Below are positions 57,045 to 64,000 of a DNA stretch of 64,000 nt, in pieces. Origin of the DNA: Chitinophaga pinensis (GTDB taxonomy: Bacteria; Bacteroidota; Bacteroidia; Chitinophagales; Chitinophagaceae); the NCBI GenBank assembly GCA_945876095.1, contig CAMCMP010000016.1, positions 19,538 through 83,537 of the forward strand, given 5' to 3'. The position numbers and the translations under genes were made by a program. The stretch's first letter is position 1; each line of letters opens with the position of its first letter. Below the pieces are notes generated by a model. The model saw only the letters and a list, made by a program, of their open reading frames with translations, ran no database searches and was not told the DNA's origin.

Positions 57045-59801
57045 TTATAAATCATAAAAATACCTCGTACGATTAACTTTTATATCTCTTAGCAGACTAG
57101 ATTTTGGACTGATTGTAATATTGAAAAATCTGTATCTTCCTACTGGTGATACGTTTAAAGCCATTTGCCAACAATGCATTTCCCGAGCAATGGAGACTGA
57201 CATCGTTCCAATCTCCTTTTGAGTAATATTATAAAATCCATTTATACCTAATTGCCATTTAGGTGTTAACGATAAGGTACTATTCCAACTCATATCTTGA
57301 TAGATATTAGTATAGAAACCACTGTAGTCAGGCTTACGGTCTCGCTGAAAGCGAAGTGAATAAGAGAAATTAAATGACCAAGGAATTGAAAAATCAGTAA
57401 ACTCTGCTGGATTGTTACTTATATAAGCAGCTTCGGTTTGGTACTCATCTAAAGGCATACCCGTATTTGGATTATATGGCTGACCTATTCCCTGTGTATT
57501 GTCTTTTTTCTTTTTGTTTTTATCACCTCCTTGAAATTGACTAGAAACAGAAACATTTCCCCCAACAAATCTACCCAAAGTAGCTATTTTATTTTTCCAT
57601 ACTAATTGATTCACTCTATCCCCTCTACTATTCAACTGATAGGGATCCAAAGTACCACTTGCAGTAATACTTATTTTATCAAATAAATTACTTCTTGCTC
57701 CAATGTTAAAAACACTGAGTTGAAATGAATCTGCTAAAAAATTATAACTGCCTCCTAGATTAAGTCCATCGATTAAACTTACTTTCTTTACTGCATCCAA
57801 GGTAGTGTCATTTTTATCACGGACCTTCATTTGGATATTGTTATCGACACTAAAACTTAGTCCTCCAAATTTACCTTCACCAAAGCCGCCAAAAAGACTA
57901 TTGTCGAATACATTAAATCTACCTACATTTCCAGCTGTATCCAATTGAGTACTATAAAAATATTTACCATTCATATTTGGTTTATAACTGGCACTAATTG
58001 AAGGTCGAATTTCGTGCCTGATAGCTTTTACTGCCGATGTTTTTTGGAATGTGTAGGAACCAAATATTCTTGATGACATACTTATTCCAAAAGACATATC
58101 CCTTGAAGAATAGAAATTTTTATTGATTGAAGTATCAACTTTTTTTAAATCATTATTCCAACTTCTTATGAATTTTTGCTGATACCACTTTTCTGCATAA
58201 GAAATACTGGGCGAAATTTGAAATGCACCAAATTGAGGAAGAGAAAGTGATATAGGTACACTATGAATTCCACCCCATTGAAGGTTATTAAAAATTTGCT
58301 TGCCCATGTTGATTTTACTAACCAAAGTATCATCCGAAAAATAGGTTAAACTTTTTATATTAGAATTGAGAGCTATTCCCAAGTTTTCGTACCAACTATA
58401 ATTACCGATTGCTTCTTTTCTTCTAAAGGGATATAAAGTATTCAAATTAAAACTCACATCCGGTAAAGTAACATTGATAATTTTTAGGTTGGTATTTTGA
58501 GAGTGATTCGCATTAATTGACATATTAAAAGGTTTATCCTTCCAAACCTTAGCATAGGCAATACTAGAATTTAATTGGTTGCTAAAATTGCGATTCGGAT
58601 CATTGGGTACCTGCGAATTAAATTTACTGCTACCTGCATTTACATTCGCATTAAAAGAAACTCCAGGCCTTGATTTGGTATCAAGAGTATGAGTCCATCT
58701 TACATTAAATGAATTATTAATAGAGAAATCTGGATCACCTTTAAAATTTGTTTTGAAGTGCTGAAAATCAAAAGAAAAATTTCCTTGTTGATGATATCTT
58801 TTATAATACCGTGGACTAACATTGAAAGAGTAACCTCCGTAAGAATAAAAAGTACCCCTAGTGGTAACATCCCAATTATCATTGATCACTTTGTAATAAC
58901 CGAGTCCAGATAGTGATAATCCGAATTGTTCATTGGAATTAAAAGCAGGAGCAAGCATTCCCGAATGCCTTCCTTGTGAAATTGGGTAAAGACCAAATGG
59001 AAGTATAATTGGAACGGGTACTCCTTCAAATTCTGGATGTACCGGTCCTGTAACGGCAAATTTGTTTCTTATAAATTTTATTTTTTTACTAACAAAGGCA
59101 AAGTGAGGAGTATCTAAATTACAGGTGGTAAACCTTGCCTTAAATGCAAAAAAGGAGGACGAATCTGTTTTTTTTATTTTTTCTGCATAAACAAACATTT
59201 CATCCTGCTTGGTATAAGTTCCTTTAGTTAGTCCTCTTCCAGTTTGCATATTAAAGGAGATCGTATCGCTAACGGTTTTTAAGTCGCCCTGATTAAATGT
59301 TGGGAATGAAATCACCTTTCCAGCTGTATCCCTTTTTAAAAAAGCGGTAATTAAATTGGTTCTTTGATCAAACTCAATACCTGGGGCTTTTAATTCGTTG
59401 TCAGAAAATTTTACATTCGATTGTTTTCCATACAATAAGATTTTCTTATTCGGTATATCAAATACCATGGAATCATCGGCTTTATAGGTAACCGGAGCCT
59501 CTAATGAATCTTTAGAGGAATTAAAATGGAAAGTATCTACAGCCAAACTATTTAAAGAGTCTTCCCTTTTAGCACTATCCAACTTATTGGAAGGAATTGA
59601 ATCAAAATTTGAGTTAAAACGATAATTTTTTTTCTTAAGGTTCTTTTGATGGCTAGATTTAATTGTATTAGAAGTTAAAATTTTGTAAAACTCACCTATT
59701 ATGGGCAAATTAATAGTGTTTCCGATCGTTTGACTAATGAACAGAGCCAGCATGACGGATGCTAAAATATATTTTGCCTTACCTTTGTTATAGTTGTTCA
59801 T
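57045..59801 (-). CDS. lptD: LptD-like LPS-assembly outer-membrane protein
   Basis: A 918-residue outer-membrane protein. After a signal peptide (KYILASVMLALFISQT) comes an OstA-type periplasmic beta region (VFDIPNKKILLYGKQSNVKF, LKAPGIEFDQRTNLITAFL), then a long barrel with IKFIRNKFAVTGPVHPEFEG and PFGLYPISQGRHSGMLAPAF near its start. It would insert lipopolysaccharide into the outer leaflet with an LptE-type partner. An ATG at 59825 would add eight hydrophobic residues; I chose 59801 because it gives a normal basic start to the signal. It faces the amidase gene with about 90 nt between starts. Confidence 0.82.
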   Translation of the reverse strand: MNNYNKGKAKYILASVMLALFISQTIGNTINLPIIGEFYKILTSNTIKSSHQKNLKKKNYRFNSNFDSIPSNKLDSAKREDSLNSLAVDTFHFNSSKDSLEAPVTYKADDSMVFDIPNKKILLYGKQSNVKFSDNELKAPGIEFDQRTNLITAFLKRDTAGKVISFPTFNQGDLKTVSDTISFNMQTGRGLTKGTYTKQDEMFVYAEKIKKTDSSSFFAFKARFTTCNLDTPHFAFVSKKIKFIRNKFAVTGPVHPEFEGVPVPIILPFGLYPISQGRHSGMLAPAFNSNEQFGLSLSGLGYYKVINDNWDVTTRGTFYSYGGYSFNVSPRYYKRYHQQGNFSFDFQHFKTNFKGDPDFSINNSFNVRWTHTLDTKSRPGVSFNANVNAGSSKFNSQVPNDPNRNFSNQLNSSIAYAKVWKDKPFNMSINANHSQNTNLKIINVTLPDVSFNLNTLYPFRRKEAIGNYSWYENLGIALNSNIKSLTYFSDDTLVSKINMGKQIFNNLQWGGIHSVPISLSLPQFGAFQISPSISYAEKWYQQKFIRSWNNDLKKVDTSINKNFYSSRDMSFGISMSSRIFGSYTFQKTSAVKAIRHEIRPSISASYKPNMNGKYFYSTQLDTAGNVGRFNVFDNSLFGGFGEGKFGGLSFSVDNNIQMKVRDKNDTTLDAVKKVSLIDGLNLGGSYNFLADSFQLSVFNIGARSNLFDKISITASGTLDPYQLNSRGDRVNQLVWKNKIATLGRFVGGNVSVSSQFQGGDKNKKKKDNTQGIGQPYNPNTGMPLDEYQTEAAYISNNPAEFTDFSIPWSFNFSYSLRFQRDRKPDYSGFYTNIYQDMSWNSTLSLTPKWQLGINGFYNITQKEIGTMSVSIAREMHCWQMALNVSPVGRYRFFNITISPKSSLLRDIKVNRTRYFYDL

Positions 59802-59891
59802 TGCAGTTATAGCAAAAATAATCATATTACATACAACAATGTGTGAACAAACACTTATAATTGCTAACCACTTATAAAAAACAATTTGAAT

Positions 59892-60851
59892 ATGTTACTT
59901 AATAAATTCATTTTTTTTATTTTTATATCCACCTTGGTTTTTTCAAATTCCATTCAGGCTCAAGCCCCTAAACTTCTTAAAACTATTATTGTAGATGCTG
60001 GGCATGGTGGATCAGATAATGGGGCCGTGGGTGAATACGAAGGTTCTCTTAGATCTAAAGAAAAAGACGTTACGCTCGCCATTTCAAAAAAATTGGTAGC
60101 CGCTCTTCAACGAGAATTACCTGAGGTAAATACTATACCCACTCGAACCACCGATATTTTTCAAAATGTAAATGAAAAGGCTAGAATTGCCAATCAATAT
60201 CATGGTGACTTATTTATATGTATTCATGCCGATTCTGGACCGCTTAAAACTGGCAGAAGGCTAATTGGAAAGCATATGGTTACCCGTTACAAAGTAACCT
60301 ATACTGGAAATGGAAAGAAAAAAAAGAAAACAAAAAAAGCTTACGAAGTAGAAGAGCCCCTTTATCAATATTACAAATTACCTCTTCAAAGAACTGGAAC
60401 TAGTGTTTGGATATTTGCTTCCCATAAAACAAGTGACAAGCTAAAAGCAATTATTGATAATGAAGATGAATTCAATATTGAAGCGGATGATTCTCTCAGT
60501 AACAATATTGATTTTAATAGCCCAGAAATGAAGCCAATTGTAGCTATTTATGCAAAAAGATTTCAGTTGAAAAGTATCAATATTGGTATGCTTGTGGAGG
60601 ATGAAGTAGCTAAAACTGGAAGAAAATCGCTTGGTTTAAACCAACGACAAGTTGGAATTAGAGTATTACAATCGACCAACATGCCTGCTATTTTGATAGA
60701 AACAGGTTTTATTAATAATGAAGAAGATGAACGCTATATTAATAGCGAAGAAGGACAAGAAGAACTTGCTGTAAGTATAACTCAAGCGGTTAAAAGATAT
60801 AAAAATATCGTTGAAAATGGAAATAATTTAAATGGTCAGATTGTAAAATAA
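59892..60851 (+). CDS. N-acetylmuramoyl-L-alanine amidase (Amidase_3)
   Basis: A 319-residue zinc amidase. A signal peptide (residues 1-22, ending IQAQ) leads to the catalytic domain: IIVDAGHGGSDNGAVG with the first zinc histidine, NEKARIAN, DLFICIHADSG with the second, and AILIETGFINNEEDERYI with the catalytic glutamate. It cuts the bond between MurNAc and L-alanine in peptidoglycan, for cell separation. The stretch at residues about 138-155 is very lysine-rich. The ATG at 59892 is preferred over a TTG two codons upstream. First gene of the plus-strand envelope block. Confidence 0.92.
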   Translation: MLLNKFIFFIFISTLVFSNSIQAQAPKLLKTIIVDAGHGGSDNGAVGEYEGSLRSKEKDVTLAISKKLVAALQRELPEVNTIPTRTTDIFQNVNEKARIANQYHGDLFICIHADSGPLKTGRRLIGKHMVTRYKVTYTGNGKKKKKTKKAYEVEEPLYQYYKLPLQRTGTSVWIFASHKTSDKLKAIIDNEDEFNIEADDSLSNNIDFNSPEMKPIVAIYAKRFQLKSINIGMLVEDEVAKTGRKSLGLNQRQVGIRVLQSTNMPAILIETGFINNEEDERYINSEEGQEELAVSITQAVKRYKNIVENGNNLNGQIVK

Positions 60852-61016
60852 ACCTATTTTATTTAGTAGCTTAACTCTTATTTTACTGAAATTATTACCC
60901 TAATTTAATTTGAAACTCAAATTTTTTAAATTACTTGTATTTTTTACTATTTTAAATGGATTAAATGCCAGCAAATAAATGTGTACTTTTGAAACTCAAA
61001 TAATCCTTTTTGCAAT

Positions 61017-62027
61017 ATGAATATTTCGAATGAAACTAAAGTAGGTTCGCTTACTGCAATTTCTATAGTATTACTTATTTTGGGATTCAATTTTTTAAAG
61101 GGTAGAAACCTTACTGTCAAATCTTTGCACTTTTATGCAGTTTTTGAAAATATTGAAGGGCTTACTCCTAGTAACGCAGTTGTTATTAATGGAAAACAAG
61201 TAGGAACGGTTTATAGTACAGACGGAGGAGATGATATGCGTAAAATCACAGTAGCTCTTACTATGAATCAATCAATTAAAATACCCGATAATTCAATAGC
61301 TGTAATTACTCCTTCCGTCCTTGGAACTACATCTATAGAAATTAGATTAGGAAATAGCCAAGTATATAAAAAAGATGGAGATACCTTGGCATCAATTGCC
61401 TCTAAAGGTATGCTAGCAGATGCATTTCAGAAAGTAGATCCCGTATTACTTCAGGTAGCTAATATGATAAGATCGCTCGATTCGGTATTAGTGACAGTCA
61501 ATAGTGTTTTTGATACCAATACTAAAAATAATATTAGATCTGTTATGGCTAATTTGAATAATACTACTGCCTCCCTAGCTATATCTTCTGCATCACTTCA
61601 ATCAATTTTAAATACTCAATCAGGTGCTTTAGCTAAAACATTGAATAATGTTAGTGAAATTACAGGTACATTAAAAAATAATGATAAAAAAATTGATCAA
61701 ACACTTACCAATTTAGAAACCACTACTTCAAAACTTTCTAAATTAGATCTTGAAAAAACACTTACCACTATTAATGTTACTATTAGTGAATTAAAAAATA
61801 CAATAGAAAAAGTAAATAGCGATAAGGGGTCAATAGGATTGTTGATTAATGATCCTAAACTATACAATAACTTAAGTGCTACATCTAATAAATTAAATCT
61901 TCTGCTAGATGACGTTAGGGTCCACCCTAAAAGATACATCAATGTTTCAGTCTTTGGGAAAAAGGATAAGAATAAACCTCTTACTACTCCTCTACCTGAT
62001 ACAATGAATGCTCCTTATAAAAATTAG
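61017..62027 (+). CDS. MlaD/MCE-family lipid-transport protein
   Basis: A 336-residue inner-membrane-anchored protein. Residues about 9-28 form one membrane span (VGSLTAISIVLLILGFNFL). The MCE domain follows: HFYAVFENIEGLTPSNAVVI and GKQVGTVYS, and IPDNSIAVITPSVLGTTSIEI. The rest is a long coiled-coil region with many T, N and L residues. MCE proteins move lipids between membranes with an MlaEF-type ABC pump, which is not in the window. TACTTTTG at 60984-60991 may be its -7 box. The OstA-like gene follows after about 110 nt. Confidence 0.88.
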   Translation: MNISNETKVGSLTAISIVLLILGFNFLKGRNLTVKSLHFYAVFENIEGLTPSNAVVINGKQVGTVYSTDGGDDMRKITVALTMNQSIKIPDNSIAVITPSVLGTTSIEIRLGNSQVYKKDGDTLASIASKGMLADAFQKVDPVLLQVANMIRSLDSVLVTVNSVFDTNTKNNIRSVMANLNNTTASLAISSASLQSILNTQSGALAKTLNNVSEITGTLKNNDKKIDQTLTNLETTTSKLSKLDLEKTLTTINVTISELKNTIEKVNSDKGSIGLLINDPKLYNNLSATSNKLNLLLDDVRVHPKRYINVSVFGKKDKNKPLTTPLPDTMNAPYKN

Positions 62028-62136
62028 CATCTACAAATTTAGAAAGTAAACTAATAATTAATTTACTAGAAAAGATAACATTGAAAGGGTGTTAGTAAAA
62101 ATTAAAGTAATCACTATTTTACTTAAATCAATCGAA

Positions 62137-64000
62137 TTGAAATTTATCAAACGTTTTAAATCTATATTTTTCCTATTGGTCATCCTTCATGTCCAATTTA
62201 GTTTATTTGCTCAAGATAGCATCATAACGTCTAAAGCTGATACCATTAGAGAGATACAAATAATCCAAGGAAATAGCCTTAGAGAAAAATTAATTGACTC
62301 TGTTACTCGTCTTCAAACCATTGCAGGAAATGTAATTTTAAAAGAGGGTTTAACTATTTTTTACTGTGACAGTGCAATAATTAACAAGGAAACAAATGTA
62401 TTAGAGGCCTTTGGTAATATTCATATCAATCAGAACGATAGTATTAATACCTATTCGCAATATTTGAAATACATTGGAAAGGATCGAATTGCATTTTTGA
62501 GAAAAGAGGTCAGATTAACTGATAAAAAAGGGACTTTATATACTCAGGAATTGGAATATAATCTTGCGACTAGCATAGGTAAGTATAAAAATGGTGGAAA
62601 GGTAGTTAATGGAAAAACTATTCTTACCAGTACTGAAGGGATTTATTATGCAGACACAAAAGATATTTTCTTTAAGAAAAAAGTTCACCTCATTGATCCA
62701 AAATATGATATAATTAATGATACTTTATTATACAACACTCAAACACAAATATCATCTTGGAATACACCTACTGTAATTAAAAGTAAAGAAGGGGGCGATA
62801 TATATTCCTCTAATGGCACTTATGATCTTAAAAATGGGAAAGCTTTTTTTGGAAATCGTACCATCATCAAAGATAGCACGCGAACCTATGTTGCAGATAA
62901 AAGTGCCTATGACGAAGTTACTGGGATTGCTCAGTTAGAAGGAAATGCAATTATTAAAGACAGTGTGAATGGATATTCTATTCTAGGAAATCAAATTTAC
63001 CTTGATAAAAATAATAATTCTTTTTTAGCCACCCGAAAGCCTGTATTGATATTCAAGGGTGAAGGAGATGATAGTACTTATGTATCAGCAGATACTTTAT
63101 TCTCTGGTGTTGAAAAAAGAGATAGTTTAGGTAGGAAAATCGAAATATCAAAAGATACACTAAAAGTGGATAGTGTAATTGATAATTCTAAAAGTGTACC
63201 TATTCAAAATAATAATTTAAATAAAGTTATCAATAAAAATTCATCAGACAGTAGTAATAGAAATACAGATAGTTCTTTTATAAAAAATGCAATTCATAAT
63301 ACAAATAATATTTTACAGGATAGCTTTGTGAGAAAAAAAGTAGATACATTAATTAATAAAATTACCCCATTAGATAGTAGCAGGCTGATTATTGAAAAAA
63401 TTGATACTTCCGAATCAATAAGTAAATTATCTAAAACCGAAACAATAAAAAAGGATACGGCAGTAAGGTTTTTTATTGCTTTCCATAATGTTAGGATTTT
63501 TAATGACTCTCTCCAATCGGTCGCTGATAGTTTATATTATTCTTCTGAAGACTCCATATTTCGACTATTTAAAAATCCAATAGTTTTTAGTAATCAATCT
63601 CAAATTTCTGGGGATACAATATATATTTATACCAAAAATAAAAAGGCTGAGCGCTTATATGTCTTTAATAACGGTATTATCATAAATAAATTAAATATTA
63701 GAATGTATAATCAAATAGCAGGCAGAACATTAAATGGCTATTTTAAAAACGGCGAATTAGATTACATGAGAGCGAAAGGTTTTCCCGCAGAAAGTATATT
63801 TTATCCTCAAGATGAAGACAGTGCCTTTGTTGGAATGAATAGAAGTAAGGGAGATTTAATAGATTTATATTTCAAAAATAAAGAAATTAATAAAGTCAAA
63901 TTTGTGAAAGATGTTGAAGGTACTTTCTATCCAATTCGACAAATACCTGAGAAACAACGACTGCTCAATAACTTTTTGTGGCAAGAAAAAAGAAGACCAA
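62137..64000 (+). CDS. OstA-like (LptA-type) protein, runs off the window
   Basis: The first 621 codons of a protein whose end lies outside the window. Residues 1-24 form a signal peptide (FKSIFFLLVILHVQFSLFAQ). Repeated beta-strand units follow (LQTIAGNVILKEGLTIFYCD, TNVLEAFGNIHINQND, RIAFLRKEVRLTDKKGTLYT, TDTKDIFF-like), the pattern of OstA/LptA proteins that carry lipopolysaccharide across the periplasm. A Ser/Asn/Lys-rich linker (positions about 63150-63450) splits it from a second repeat block. Start is TTG at 62137; a GTG at 62089 also lies in frame. It stands after the amidase and MCE genes and near lptD. Confidence 0.85.
   Translation, partial: MKFIKRFKSIFFLLVILHVQFSLFAQDSIITSKADTIREIQIIQGNSLREKLIDSVTRLQTIAGNVILKEGLTIFYCDSAIINKETNVLEAFGNIHINQNDSINTYSQYLKYIGKDRIAFLRKEVRLTDKKGTLYTQELEYNLATSIGKYKNGGKVVNGKTILTSTEGIYYADTKDIFFKKKVHLIDPKYDIINDTLLYNTQTQISSWNTPTVIKSKEGGDIYSSNGTYDLKNGKAFFGNRTIIKDSTRTYVADKSAYDEVTGIAQLEGNAIIKDSVNGYSILGNQIYLDKNNNSFLATRKPVLIFKGEGDDSTYVSADTLFSGVEKRDSLGRKIEISKDTLKVDSVIDNSKSVPIQNNNLNKVINKNSSDSSNRNTDSSFIKNAIHNTNNILQDSFVRKKVDTLINKITPLDSSRLIIEKIDTSESISKLSKTETIKKDTAVRFFIAFHNVRIFNDSLQSVADSLYYSSEDSIFRLFKNPIVFSNQSQISGDTIYIYTKNKKAERLYVFNNGIIINKLNIRMYNQIAGRTLNGYFKNGELDYMRAKGFPAESIFYPQDEDSAFVGMNRSKGDLIDLYFKNKEINKVKFVKDVEGTFYPIRQIPEKQRLLNNFLWQEKRRP

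Noticed and set aside
1..64000. Mobile elements, CRISPR arrays, prophage or restriction systems
   Set aside because: No transposase, integrase, phage structural gene, cas gene or regularly spaced repeat was found on either strand.

Overview
The window is low-GC DNA (roughly one third G+C by eye) from a member of the Bacteroidota, most likely Chitinophagales or a near relative. Supporting signs are promoters of the Bacteroidota type (TTG/TTTG, a 19-21 nt gap, then TAnnTTTG), a split TonB-dependent receptor with a carboxypeptidase-like N-domain, LptD/OstA-like envelope genes, the futalosine menaquinone genes mqnA and mqnE, a YpdA-type reductase, and many short-leader genes that do not rely on a Shine-Dalgarno box. 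I see no phage, insertion sequence, plasmid gene or CRISPR array. Most of the window is ordinary chromosome with several accessory surface-glycan genes.

Layout. 1-4.2 kb: an AT-rich spacer, tRNA-His, a DUF445 membrane protein and an outer-membrane receptor gene broken by one in-frame TAA. 4.4-8.7 kb: a YfhO-like membrane protein followed by two GT2 glycosyltransferases. 8.7-14.2 kb: a tight five-gene minus-strand operon (unknown DUF protein, zinc-domain C-methyltransferase, glycosyltransferase-methyltransferase fusion, sugar-nucleotide dehydratase-like SDR, GT9 transferase) that looks like a deoxy-sugar or methylated-glycan assembly module. 14.3-19.5 kb: mqnA, purB, a methyltransferase, prfC and a TrmH-type methylase. 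19.6-23.0 kb: a three-gene operon for amino-sugar glycan breakdown (GH109-type enzyme, five-bladed-propeller glycosidase-like lipoprotein, HGSNAT-like DUF5009 protein). 23.2-25.7 kb: the ammonium transporter, a 650-bp spacer with a possible small RNA, and a lipoprotein.

25.8-35.5 kb: tRNA-Ser, a MutS2 without the Smr nuclease domain, a PPC-domain lipoprotein, MsrA, an oligopeptide-type binding protein, an M1 peptidase, a flippase and an NlpC/P60 peptidase. 35.9-43.7 kb: dnaE, trxA, a nucleoside transporter, mqnE, and a ypdA gene frameshifted in an A11 tract. 43.8-50.3 kb: parC and parE with a methyltransferase, a DUF1835 protein and a VOC protein between them. 50.7-57.0 kb: a YkgJ-type protein, a rhodanese-thioredoxin fusion lipoprotein, a MurC-like Mur ligase paired with an MFS pump, an RRM protein, an acyl-CoA-binding protein and two unknowns. 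57.0-64.0 kb: an outer-membrane biogenesis block, lptD divergent from an amidase, an MCE/MlaD protein and an OstA-like gene that runs off the window.

The best candidates for something not well described are the glycan-modification operon at 8.7-14.2 kb, the YfhO+GT2 pair next to it, the isolated MurC-like ligase with an altered nucleotide-binding motif, and the small transcribed-looking unit upstream of amt. The two broken genes could be real lesions, recoding or slippage, or sequencing errors; reads would decide. Function calls rest on motif recognition alone; no database search was run.
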